Part shown: positions 1-9,430 of the stretch, piece after piece
Layout of the letters: each line of letters starts with the position of its first letter
How positions within the stretch are numbered: the stretch's first letter is position 1
Source: Oceanobacillus damuensis
GTDB taxonomy: Bacteria; Bacillota; Bacilli; Bacillales; Amphibacillaceae
DNA: 64,000 nucleotides
NCBI RefSeq assembly: GCF_001618145.1
Contig: NZ_LQNF01000019.1
Coordinates: 1 to 64,000 of the forward strand
Direction of reading: 5' to 3'
Notes under the pieces: model-generated
Database searches by the model: none
The model's input: only the letters and a program-made list of their open reading frames with translations
Told to the model about the DNA's origin: nothing
Made by a program: the position numbers and the translations under genes

Positions 1-52
1 TGCGGTGTCTCACCTATGCCTTTCCTCCCGCTGGAGTCTACGTGTATACGGG
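1..52 (-). repeat. Partial copy of the palindromic interspersed repeat, cut by the window start
   Basis: Read on the minus strand, this segment matches the left half of the repeats at 174-333 and 33410-33566. It has the same GGAGACTCC-like block, a GCGGGA-like block and the block GGCATAGGTGAGAC. The rest of the copy lies outside the window. No gene overlaps it. Confidence 0.7.
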
Positions 53-173
53 CTGCTTATAAGGTGTTTTTACAAAAAAGACTCTGCGCAAGAAAAACAA
101 TACATTTGATTTAGCTTCAGTGCATTAGGCATTTTTATAACAAAAGATTCCTCCGTCACCATTAGCTGTTAAA

Positions 174-333
174 AGTACAGTAAATCACAGCAATCTTCTA
201 TCCAGCTCGGGGAAATACACGGAGACTCCTACGGGAAGAGAGGCATAGGTGAGACACTGAGATGCGTTAGCATGAAGGGGCTCACCAGCCGCCCGTGGAA
301 AGCGCAGTGTATTTCCCCGAGCGGTCGCCGAAG
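174..333 (+). repeat. Palindromic interspersed repeat, full copy 1
   Basis: About 160 bp shared with 33410-33566 at high identity. The ends of the core pair perfectly: GGGGAAATACAC near 209-220 and GTGTATTTCCCC near 307-318. Inside, GGTGAG and CTCACC can also pair, so the unit can form a long interrupted hairpin on either strand. It contains no open frame of its own. From memory, similar elements are common between genes in halotolerant Bacillaceae, but I could not check this. Confidence 0.8.
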
Positions 334-397
334 ATACCTATCGCGCGTCACAGCTTATTCATGTCCAATTGTAATTATTAAGTTACGTGCATCTTAC

Positions 398-535
398 ACA
401 AACTGCGAATAAAAAGCTGTAAAACTAAAAGAACGATGGGGTCCAAGTGTATCCAGGCTGCTCAGTGCAACTCACGCCATCCTAATTCTCCCAAGGATTA
501 TTTATCCATTTCATTCTGCGAAAGTTGAGTAATAA
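398..535 (+). repeat. Interspersed repeat unit A, copy 1
   Basis: About 135 bp nearly identical to 24422-24560, from the stretch AATAAAAAGCTGT to the stretch TGCGAAAGTTGAGT. In both places it lies just downstream of a copy, or half copy, of the palindromic repeat, so the two may travel together. No coding potential is visible. Confidence 0.75.
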
Positions 536-580
536 GCTGAATTTACGGAAGGAAATCAGCAGTAATTTCGGGACAAAAAC

Positions 581-614
581 AAGCGGAGACGCCATCAATA
601 GGCCGCCTCCGCTT
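581..614 (-). terminator. Probable terminator of ykpA
   Basis: An inverted repeat with an arm of AAGCGGAG and two further C-G pairs, separated by an AT-rich loop. On the minus strand it is followed by GTTTTTGT. It begins just past the ykpA stop codon. Confidence 0.65.
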
Positions 615-626
615 TAGATTTACATT

Positions 627-2282
<1,656 letters not shown>

Positions 2283-2284
2283 TC

Positions 2285-2340
2285 AACGTAAGCTTACGTT
2301 ATTTGGCGTAACATTGCAAGATATCCTGGTAAAATGTTAC
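2285..2340 (-). promoter_or_regulatory. Palindrome and stem-loop in the ykpA leader
   Basis: A perfect 16-bp palindrome, AACGTAAGCTTACGTT (2285-2300), lies about 35 bases upstream of the ykpA start. Next to it GTAACATT (2308-2315) pairs with AATGTTAC (2333-2340), and TTACG can instead pair with CGTAA (2307-2311). This may be an operator or a leader with alternative folds. Several ABC-F genes are controlled by attenuation, but no uridine tract or leader peptide is obvious here. The rest of the 2250-2663 gap shows nothing I recognise. Confidence 0.4.
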
Positions 2341-2663
2341 TGGAAACAAGAGATATTTACCGTTTCCGATTCTAAAACATATCATAAGTTATAATAGGAA
2401 GATATTTTTCAGGTTGGCAAAAAAAATCTTGTGTATTTGCTGATTTTTTGTAATAGTAGTACAAAGGGCGATATTTTTGCATTTCAAAAAGGAGCGTAAA
2501 TAAGATGGAGAAGCTCAGAGACTGTTCAAGCGTGAGCAAACGGTCTCGCACGCAGGAATAGCAAGCATGCATATGAAATTCGATGTGTCGTCTTTACGTA
2601 CTTTTTGAATAATCTCTAAAAAGAATTTACATCATCACCCAATCATTGGGAGGGGGGAAAGAT

Positions 2664-3278
2664 ATGGGTGAGAGGACGATCTATTTCCTTTTTACCGATA
2701 CGGGAAGCTATTTATCCAAAGCGATTAATTATTACACGAAAAAGTCGCTGAATCATGTTTCCATCGGTTTTGATCCACAATTGAAGGAACTGTACAGCTT
2801 CGGGAGGAAGCAACCAAAAAACCCTTTTATAGGAGGATTTATTAACGAGGATGTCGAAAGTGAGTTTTTAAAGAAATCCTCCTGTGAGATATACAGTTTT
2901 TCTGTTTCAAATAAAGACTACCAATCAATCATTACTAATATCAAAGAAATAGAGGCAAGGAAAAAACAATACAAATATAATTTCATTGGTTTGTTCGGTG
3001 TCATGCTGGATATTGAAATCGAACGTAAATCTGCTCTCTTTTGTTCGCAGTTTGTCGCAACCGTGTTAAGGGGTCTGGATAAGTTTCAATTCGAAAAACC
3101 AGCTTGCTTTATTACACCTGAAGATATTCGGAACTACCCAGGGATGCAATTAGTTTATCGAGGAATACTTGAAAATTACCAGAAACAGCAGCAAAATATA
3201 ATGGAAGAGCAAAATTTGCCAAAGCAATCATTTATTTTTATTTTATCCAATCGATTTAAACGCTCGGTCATAAAATGA
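2664..3278 (+). CDS. Permuted NlpC/P60-like (YiiX-type) papain-fold protein
   Basis: About 204 residues. The pattern is that of circularly permuted NlpC/P60 proteins: an early His in LNHVSIGFD (near residue 30) and a late Cys in ALFCSQFVATVL (near residue 132), expected to form the catalytic pair. No signal peptide or membrane segment is visible, so a cytosolic role is likely. Members of this superfamily act as amidases, peptidases or acyltransferases; the substrate cannot be told. The start is the ATG at 2664, seven bases after GGAGGGGGG; a TTG further upstream lies in the ribosome site itself. The gene stands alone and ends in a clear terminator. Confidence 0.65.
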   Translation: MGERTIYFLFTDTGSYLSKAINYYTKKSLNHVSIGFDPQLKELYSFGRKQPKNPFIGGFINEDVESEFLKKSSCEIYSFSVSNKDYQSIITNIKEIEARKKQYKYNFIGLFGVMLDIEIERKSALFCSQFVATVLRGLDKFQFEKPACFITPEDIRNYPGMQLVYRGILENYQKQQQNIMEEQNLPKQSFIFILSNRFKRSVIK

Positions 3279-3310
3279 AGAACCATATACAATGTAGATG
3301 GTTCTTTTTC
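3279..3310 (+). terminator. Rho-independent terminator after the NlpC/P60-like gene
   Basis: AGAACCAT (3279-3286) pairs with ATGGTTCT (3298-3305), followed by TTTTTC. It begins one base after the stop codon. Confidence 0.85.
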
Positions 3311-3349
3311 CTACTTGCTATAGTTGTAAATGAATAGGGGGATGAATGT

Positions 3350-4330
3350 ATGGAGCGTGAAAGTAATTTCCGCTTATTGGTATTAAGGAAAATCTTGTTT
3401 GAAAAAACGGACGAACAGAATGAAATGGGGATCCAGGAAATTATTGAAAGTCTGCAGCGGGAAATACCGGATACGACTTTTGACAAACGAACAATCAAAC
3501 GGGACTTGGAAATATTGGATGAGACAGACTTTGAAATTGTACGCAACACAGGAAAGTTCGGGAAGATTTTATATAGTCATCAGGCACGCCTTTTTGAAAC
3601 ATATGAACTGCGGTTAATCATCGATGCGATCTTATCGGCACGTTTCATTACAGAGAAGGAAAAGAATAACCTGATCGATAAAGTGAAGATGCTGACGAGC
3701 AAACGTATTGCCAAGACATTGCCGGAGCCGATCTTGTTCAGCCAATCATCAAGCATGGATTATGAGCTGGTGAAACTGAATATCGATTTTGTACATCATG
3801 CTATATCAGAAAAACGATTGCTTTCCTATCAGTATGGAAAATACAATATACATAAACAGTTTGAATATAACCGGAATGGCGATAGATATTTAGTGGAACC
3901 ATATGCACTCATTTGGCAAAATGATTATTATTATCTGATTGGCCGATTTCGGCAGAATGGGGAGATGAGGCATTACCGGCTTGATCGGATACGTAATATT
4001 GAAATTACCGAGGAACGTTTTGTCAAAAATGATTTTAATTTGCAGGACTATGTCGGCCAGAGTTTTCACATGTTTGCTGGGAAAGAAATATGGATTAAAA
4101 TTCAGTTTCACAAAGACCTTATAAATGTGGTGCTTGATCGGTTTGGTCTGGAAGCCGATATCAAAGAGCTTGATGAAGACCATTTTATATTGAAAACAAA
4201 GGCGAAACTATCGGATGGATTAATAAATTGGATACTCACGTGGGGAAATAAAGCCAAAGTGCTTGCACCGGAAGATTTGGTCAGCCGTGTGAAAGGTCAA
4301 ATTACACGGATGATGGAAGTGTACGAATAG
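3350..4330 (+). CDS. WYL-domain transcriptional regulator
   Basis: 326 residues. Residues 1-75 form a helix-turn-helix region of the HTH_11 kind, with KRTIKRDLEIL as the likely recognition helix. Residues 140-220 form a WYL domain, with VEPYALIWQNDYYYLIGR and the arginine-rich HYRLDRIRNIEI. A C-terminal WCX-like extension follows. WYL proteins sense ligands, often nucleic-acid fragments or nucleotides, and control DNA damage or defence genes, but no such partner is adjacent here. The target is unknown. The ribosome site AGGGGG precedes the ATG. Confidence 0.85.
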   Translation: MERESNFRLLVLRKILFEKTDEQNEMGIQEIIESLQREIPDTTFDKRTIKRDLEILDETDFEIVRNTGKFGKILYSHQARLFETYELRLIIDAILSARFITEKEKNNLIDKVKMLTSKRIAKTLPEPILFSQSSSMDYELVKLNIDFVHHAISEKRLLSYQYGKYNIHKQFEYNRNGDRYLVEPYALIWQNDYYYLIGRFRQNGEMRHYRLDRIRNIEITEERFVKNDFNLQDYVGQSFHMFAGKEIWIKIQFHKDLINVVLDRFGLEADIKELDEDHFILKTKAKLSDGLINWILTWGNKAKVLAPEDLVSRVKGQITRMMEVYE

Positions 4331-4340
4331 GAAACTATGA

Positions 4341-4369
4341 AGAGAGGCTGCATCGGAATGCACCTCTCT
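4341..4369. terminator. Hairpin between convergent genes
   Basis: AGAGAGG, one unpaired C, TGCAT, a CGGA loop, then ATGCA and CCTCTCT. It lies between the WYL regulator and ypmS, which converge. There is no uridine tract on either side, so termination is an inference from position and stem strength. Confidence 0.5.
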
Positions 4370-4374
4370 GTATG

Positions 4375-5010
4375 CTAATCGCTCAGCATTCGTATACCGA
4401 GAGTTTCATAGGGAACTTTTAACTTAAAGGCGAGGTTATTTGCTTCCAAATCTATTGTTTCGACAGCAACCTGAAAGTTACTTTGAATATCCATATCTGT
4501 CACTGCCACATAGATTTCCTGATCCTTTGGGTTGACGGTTACCCATTCGGGCATAGGCAAATATCTGTCCATATATTCCATAATTTTTTGATTCGGTAAT
4601 TCCAGCAGTCCAATCGAAATGGATTTTTGTTTTAAAATAAGATCACCATTCTCCTGTACTAAAGGTTCAAAATGCACGGATAGCGGAACGGTGGTGCTAA
4701 AAACGGGCAGCTCACCAATTAGATGGACATCGTCTTCTAGGGAAATACGGTAATGATGATTGGTATCTCCGAGAAGCTTTACGATATAGGCATTGACGAG
4801 GTTATTCAAGTTCTGTTTAGTTGTACGGATGACAAATTCCGAGCTGTCCTGTTCAGGTTGTTCGGAAGTGCTGGGTACTTCATTCTCCGTTACAGGCCAA
4901 AAAATCAGTGCAAGAAGGAGTAGAACTACAATTATATTGGATACCAGCAATCCATAGAACAGTTTTTTCCATTTGTTTTTATTCTTTAAACGCTCTTTTC
5001 TATCTGACAT
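4375..5010 (-). CDS. ypmS: YpmS family membrane-anchored protein
   Basis: About 211 residues of the YpmS (DUF2140) family. A basic N-terminus precedes one membrane segment near residues 18-40 (VSNIIVVLLLLALIFWPV), and the rest is probably outside the cell. The family has no firm function. The tight link with the lipase-like ypmR is kept from B. subtilis and suggests a shared envelope role. I chose the ATG at 5010 because AAGGA lies eight bases upstream; the ATG at 5019 has almost no spacing to a ribosome site. The gene follows ypmR by about a dozen bases, so the two are co-transcribed. Confidence 0.85.
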   Translation of the reverse strand: MSDRKERLKNKNKWKKLFYGLLVSNIIVVLLLLALIFWPVTENEVPSTSEQPEQDSSEFVIRTTKQNLNNLVNAYIVKLLGDTNHHYRISLEDDVHLIGELPVFSTTVPLSVHFEPLVQENGDLILKQKSISIGLLELPNQKIMEYMDRYLPMPEWVTVNPKDQEIYVAVTDMDIQSNFQVAVETIDLEANNLAFKLKVPYETLGIRMLSD

Positions 5011-5021
5011 GGCGTCCATCC

Positions 5022-5912
5022 TTATCTAATCGTAATATATTCAAGGACCCGCTCAGCAATTCGATAATATCCTTCATAGTTTGGATGAAAATTATCCTCT
5101 GCGAAAAGTTCGGCATTTGGGTCATCAAATAAATCCTCCGTTGGTATAAATGTTATGTTTTCATAGTCGTCTGCAATATCATTTCCGGTATTATTCCAGG
5201 TTTCCACAATTAAATCCAGTTCTTCGATATCCTCAAAGTATTGTTTGAAGGGATTATAAAAACCGAGCAGATAGATTTCTGTATCAGGATTCAGTCTGCG
5301 AATTTCATCAAAGATCTGGCGTAGTCTGTCCTCATAACCTTCCATTTCAAAAACAAAATCCTGCATTACCAAATTAGTGAAATTTTCTTTCGCCACCTGC
5401 ATAATATCGTTGGCGCCGATGGTTATCAAAACAATATCGGAATCACTGATCGCCTGGGAAATTTCCTCGTCCTCCAAACGCATTAATAACTGATCTGTCC
5501 GGTTCCCGCGCTTTCCATAGTTATCAATCTGGACAGTTTGCTCGTTTTCATTGAATGTTCGATCCAATATTCCTACATACCCATTTTGTCCCGTTTCATC
5601 TCCAACACCCTGTGTGAGGGAATCCCCAATCGCAACAATATGGGTTTCCTGCCCCGTAAAGAAGTCTACTGTACTTTGTACTGTCTCGGCTATAATCTGG
5701 GGAAATGTTCGTTCTTCCGCTTCACCCTCGTCAACTTCTTCCTCTTCCTCTTCTTCAACTTCAACTCGCTCTTCCAGGGCAGATTCTTTTTCCTCTTTTG
5801 CGGGTGGTAAATCAGGCTGAACCAAGCTTGAATTCTGTTGTGTCACAAAAAGGATAATTGCTGTGAAAATGAGAATTATCGCTGAAATAATATATAATCT
5901 TTTTTTCTTCAT
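5022..5912 (-). CDS. ypmR: YpmR, SGNH/GDSL-family hydrolase
   Basis: 296 residues. An N-terminal hydrophobic segment (residues 6-24, a signal anchor) is followed by a run rich in Glu (about 40-70) and then an SGNH hydrolase domain. The four blocks are visible: GDSLTQG with the nucleophile Ser, GKRGNRTDQ with Gly, IGANDIM with Asn, and the late DNFHPN with Asp and His. The likely reaction is hydrolysis of an ester or thioester outside the membrane, substrate unknown. It leads the ypmR-ypmS pair. Confidence 0.88.
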   Translation of the reverse strand: MKKKRLYIISAIILIFTAIILFVTQQNSSLVQPDLPPAKEEKESALEERVEVEEEEEEEVDEGEAEERTFPQIIAETVQSTVDFFTGQETHIVAIGDSLTQGVGDETGQNGYVGILDRTFNENEQTVQIDNYGKRGNRTDQLLMRLEDEEISQAISDSDIVLITIGANDIMQVAKENFTNLVMQDFVFEMEGYEDRLRQIFDEIRRLNPDTEIYLLGFYNPFKQYFEDIEELDLIVETWNNTGNDIADDYENITFIPTEDLFDDPNAELFAEDNFHPNYEGYYRIAERVLEYITIR

Positions 5913-6242
5913 GTCATCACACCTAAGCAGTTATCTGTTATATATTATGAATAGGAAAGGCTATTTGTCCATTTTTATAACTTATTCGTCAATCATCATC
6001 TAATTATATACCCTAAATGAACAAGATTAAAAATTTGCCAGCTTATTCGGTTGGAGCAAAGTGATTGTTCACACTAGGGAGCCTACATATTTAAAGACAA
6101 ATACAGCATTTTTTGACAAGATAAGTAACTAACCGCCCCGCTCCTGTGTAAACAGCAACATACAGCACCGATGCGTACGATTAGACCATTGTCCTTAGTG
6201 TAATCAATTAAATAAAAAGTTAAACTCAGCCATCCTCAAATG
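5913..6242. other. AT-rich gap upstream of ypmR
   Basis: About 330 bases with no supportable gene, RNA or strong inverted repeat. It should hold the ypmR promoter, but I see no convincing hexamer pair. Confidence 0.4.
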
Positions 6243-6277
6243 AAAAAAATCACCTTCTTTGAAAAGAAGGTGATTTT
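6243..6277 (-). terminator. Terminator of metY
   Basis: AAAATCACCTTCTT (6246-6259) pairs with AAGAAGGTGATTTT (6264-6277). Read on the minus strand it ends in a run of seven T. It lies about 65 bases past the metY stop. Confidence 0.9.
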
Positions 6278-6343
6278 CTTGGTATTGTATTAACTTCCCT
6301 AAATAGGCTGCAAATAAACTAGATTTTTAGAGATGACTGTTTT

Positions 6344-8065
6344 TTATACATGGATGGTTTCCTGTTCGGAATTGTTTCGGATAGCCAAGGCTTCCGCAGC
6401 TGGGTTTCTATCCGTAATAACCACGATTCCAGCAGCTTCAGCATTTTGTAATGTTTGTGTATCATCCTTTTGCTCTGCAATTACGATTTTCCCCTCTTTA
6501 TTTATCAGCTGTTCAATAAGGGAAGAAGGGAGCTCACTGCCGTTGACCCATAATGCATCAATCGTGGATGGCAAATCGGTTAACTCTTTGTATGCAGCAT
6601 TTTCACTATCTCCGACCGGAATCACCTGATAACCGAGTTTTTCCAATGGCTTGCTAGCAGAATGGTCAATACCGATACTTGCAATAACTTTTTGACGGAC
6701 TCCATTGCTTCGATCGAATGGGGAAGAGAGCAGCCACTTGATTGCCGCATCTTCTGTGGTGGCATTTGTTAACCCAGTTTGGCCGGTTGCAGTTTCAATT
6801 GCCTGATCCAGGTCCGCCAGAATGTCATCAACAGACTCAAGACCAACCGATAAACGAACCAGTTCTTCGGTTACACCGCTTTTCTTCAAATCATCGGCAC
6901 TTAGCTGCTGATGTGTCGTTGAAGCAGGATGGATGATCAGTGATTTTGCATCTCCCACATTGGCTACATGAGACCAAAGGTTCACACTATCAATCAGTTT
7001 TCTGCCGGCATCGCGTCCGCCTTTGATTCCAAATGTAATAATGGATCCATAACCGAATTTAAAGTATTTCTTCGCAAGGTTGTGGGAAGGATGTTCATTT
7101 AATCCAGGGAAACTGACCCATTCAACAGAAGGGTGCCCTTGTAAATATTCTGCTACCTTCACTGCGTTTTCTGCATGTCTTTCAATGCGCAAGTGCAGTG
7201 TTTCCAGACCTTGCAGGAGCAGGAATGCATTTTGCGGACTCAGGCTGGCGCCAATATCGCGCAGTAGCTGAACACGCAATTTTGTACTGAATGCAGCAGC
7301 GCCAAGATCAATATATTTCAACCCATTATAGCTCTCGTCGGGTTCGGTGAAGCCCGGGAAGCGTTCATTATTCCAGTTGAATCTTCCACCATCAACGACG
7401 ATACCTCCAATTGTTGTTCCATGACCGCCGATCCATTTAGTTGCCGAATGTACAACAATGTCAGCACCCCATGTAAGAGGTTTTGCGATATATGGTGTTG
7501 CAAAGGTATTGTCGATAATTAAAGGAATACCATGTGCATGAGCAATATCAGCGACTTTTTCAACGTCAAATACGTACAGACTCGGGTTTGTTATGATTTC
7601 ACCAAAGACAGCTTTCGTTTTACTCGTGATGGCAGCCTCAATCTCATCTGGATTTGTACCATCAACAAATTTTACAGTTATTCCATAGCGTGGCAGTGTC
7701 GTAGCGAAAAGATTGTATGTACCACCATAAAGGTTACTGTCTGCAATAATTTCATCTCCGGAACCTGCAACATTAAGAATGGCGAGAGTGATTGCCGCCA
7801 TTCCTGATGAAGTCGCCACTGCACCGATTCCATCTTCAAGCTGGGCAACTCGCTGTTCGAACGCATCAACGGTAGGATTCATAATTCGGGAATAGATATT
7901 TCCCGGTTCTGCCAGACCGAACAGATTTTGTGCATGCTCCGTATCACGAAATACATAGGAAGTAGTTTGGTAGATTGGAACTGCACGTGCACCTGTAGAC
8001 GGGTCAGGCTGCTGACCACCGTGAAGTAATAACGTTTCTGGATTTTGGAAATTAAATGTTGACAT
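6344..8065 (-). CDS. metY: O-acetylhomoserine sulfhydrylase MetY with C-terminal CoA-binding-like domain
   Basis: 573 residues, against the usual 425-430. Residues 1-428 are a complete Cys/Met-metabolism PLP enzyme: substrate and cofactor residues around YSRIMNPT, the PLP lysine K210 in [11 protein letters not shown], and the [14 protein letters not shown] segment typical of MetY. The expected reaction is O-acetylhomoserine plus sulfide to homocysteine in the cytoplasm. Residues 440-573 are extra. They look like a Rossmann CoA_binding_2 domain ([20 protein letters not shown], then GYQVIPVG, then [14 protein letters not shown]). Its role is unknown and may be regulatory. The gene lies behind an S-box leader, so it should be shut off by S-adenosylmethionine. 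The start follows AAGGAGG. Confidence 0.93.
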   Translation of the reverse strand: MSTFNFQNPETLLLHGGQQPDPSTGARAVPIYQTTSYVFRDTEHAQNLFGLAEPGNIYSRIMNPTVDAFEQRVAQLEDGIGAVATSSGMAAITLAILNVAGSGDEIIADSNLYGGTYNLFATTLPRYGITVKFVDGTNPDEIEAAITSKTKAVFGEIITNPSLYVFDVEKVADIAHAHGIPLIIDNTFATPYIAKPLTWGADIVVHSATKWIGGHGTTIGGIVVDGGRFNWNNERFPGFTEPDESYNGLKYIDLGAAAFSTKLRVQLLRDIGASLSPQNAFLLLQGLETLHLRIERHAENAVKVAEYLQGHPSVEWVSFPGLNEHPSHNLAKKYFKFGYGSIITFGIKGGRDAGRKLIDSVNLWSHVANVGDAKSLIIHPASTTHQQLSADDLKKSGVTEELVRLSVGLESVDDILADLDQAIETATGQTGLTNATTEDAAIKWLLSSPFDRSNGVRQKVIASIGIDHSASKPLEKLGYQVIPVGDSENAAYKELTDLPSTIDALWVNGSELPSSLIEQLINKEGKIVIAEQKDDTQTLQNAEAAGIVVITDRNPAAEALAIRNNSEQETIHV

Positions 8066-8120
8066 AAAAAATTCCTCCTTCTATTCTTGTTTTTTAAAAT
8101 ATCTGGAGGAAGAGGACCAT

Positions 8121-8149
8121 AGAAAAAGCCCTCTTCCTAAGAAGAGGGC
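8121..8149 (-). terminator. S-box-controlled terminator of metY
   Basis: On the minus strand GCCCTCTTC, a TTAG loop and GAAGAGGGC are followed by TTTTTCT. It lies between the S-box aptamer and metY, as expected for the expression platform: high S-adenosylmethionine would let this stem form and stop transcription. Confidence 0.9.
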
Positions 8150-8168
8150 GTATGTAGTAACCGGACCT

Positions 8169-8288
8169 CCTCTTATCTTCCAGATCGATCATGACCTGTA
8201 GGATTTAGCACCTTAAAAACAGAACAATTCTGTTCCATGGTTGCCGGGTTTCATAGGGCCTATTCCCTCCACCGCTCTTGATAAGAGA
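8169..8288 (-). ncRNA. SAM-I (S-box) riboswitch
   Basis: On the minus strand the aptamer runs from CTCTTATCAAGAGCGGTGGAG to AGATAAGAGG. The P1 arms CTCTTATC and GATAAGAG close it, and the hallmark core blocks GAGGGAATAGGCCC, GAAACCCGGCAACC and GGTGCTAAATCCT are all present in order. It is about 120 bases and controls metY. Confidence 0.96.
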
Positions 8289-8309
8289 TTGCTTTATTGA
8301 ATTAGTGCG

Positions 8310-8338
8310 ATTATATAACCTATTCGAACAATTGTCAA
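8310..8338 (-). promoter_or_regulatory. SigA promoter of the S-box-metY transcript
   Basis: On the minus strand TTGACA (8338-8333), 17 bases, then TATAAT (8315-8310): both hexamers are perfect. Transcription would start about twenty bases before the aptamer. Confidence 0.92.
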
Positions 8339-8356
8339 TGGCCTTTCTAAATATAT

Positions 8357-9259
8357 TTATTTATTTATTTTCCTTTTTGGCCTTCTGTAAACCGAAGCCA
8401 TATAAATAAACAAGGCAGTCCATATAAGGATGAACGTGATCAAATGTGCCTGTGTGAATGGTTCATGAAATAGAAACACCCCTAAAACAAGCATCATTGT
8501 CGGTGTGATGTACTGCAGGAAACCGACCATTGCCAGAGGTATTTGCTTCGCCCCGCTGGAAAACAGCAAAAGTGGTACGGCCGTTGCAATTCCGGCACCA
8601 ATTAAGTATAAGTTTGTCATTGTGAACATTGGTTGAATTGTAAATGAATTTTCAGAGACCATACCTAAGTAAATAAGGGCAAGAGGGACCATGATTAGTG
8701 TTTCAATCGTTAATCCAAATATTGCTCCGATATTAACCGTTTTTTTAAGCAAACCATATAGGGCAAATGTCGCTGCCAGAAGGAGAGATACCCATGGAAA
8801 AACGCCATAGCTGACAGTAAGATAAAGCACACCTGCTCCTGCAAGTATAAAAGAAATAATCTGGCCTTTGGAAACGGACTCCTTCAGGATAACGATTCCA
8901 AGTAAAATACTAATCAGAGGGTTAATGTAATAACCGAGACTTGCTTGCAATACATGTCCACTGACAACTGCCCATATAAACAGAAACCAATTCATACTGA
9001 TTACAATCGCGGCAGCCGTAATTCCAAATAATCTTCTTTTATCCTTAAGTATTGCATGACATTCCTTGATGAAGGCTTGCCATTTGCCTAACGCAATCAC
9101 AAGAAGAAGCATGAAAACACATGACCATACAATGCGGTGGGCAAGTATTTGCCCTGCTGGAACATAATCGATTTGCTTCCAGTACAAGGTTAGAAAACCC
9201 CATAATAAATAGGCACTGAATGTATAAAGAATACCAATTTTGATTTGTCGACGATCCAT
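8357..9259 (-). CDS. rarD: RarD/EamA family membrane transporter
   Basis: 300 residues of the drug/metabolite transporter superfamily, with about ten hydrophobic segments in two repeated halves. The pattern FSAYLLWGFLTLYWK at the N-terminus and LQYITPTMMLVLGV near residue 240 are typical of RarD (protein RarD of the EamA family). The substrate is unknown; related proteins export amino acids or related metabolites. It sits between two sulfur amino-acid genes, which would fit export of such a compound, but that is only context. It is divergent from the methionine gamma-lyase gene. Confidence 0.88.
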   Translation of the reverse strand: MDRRQIKIGILYTFSAYLLWGFLTLYWKQIDYVPAGQILAHRIVWSCVFMLLLVIALGKWQAFIKECHAILKDKRRLFGITAAAIVISMNWFLFIWAVVSGHVLQASLGYYINPLISILLGIVILKESVSKGQIISFILAGAGVLYLTVSYGVFPWVSLLLAATFALYGLLKKTVNIGAIFGLTIETLIMVPLALIYLGMVSENSFTIQPMFTMTNLYLIGAGIATAVPLLLFSSGAKQIPLAMVGFLQYITPTMMLVLGVFLFHEPFTQAHLITFILIWTALFIYMASVYRRPKRKINK

Positions 9260-9340
9260 CTGTATTTCTCCTTTTCAAGATAACCATATGATAATAATAG
9301 TAGATTGAATGGTTCAATAAAGCAATATCCCCGTCTTCAA

Positions 9341-9369
9341 ACAGTTTAGAAACCGCTTCCTTAAACTGT
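9341..9369. promoter_or_regulatory. Inverted repeat in the rarD/lyase divergent region
   Basis: ACAGTTTA (9341-9348) and TAAACTGT (9362-9369) are perfect inverted copies 13 bases apart, inside the region between two divergent genes and about 60 bases before the lyase start. No T run follows, so an operator fits better than a terminator. The regulator is unknown. Confidence 0.35.
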
Positions 9370-9430
9370 GAGTTTCCTTTATGATAGAAATATAGAGTTA
9401 GAAAATGATTACGAAGGGAGTCATTTTGGG

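Noticed and set aside
2372-2572. Minus-strand frame of 66 codons upstream of ykpA
   Set aside because: No ribosome site, no recognisable protein, and AT-rich composition typical of the gap.
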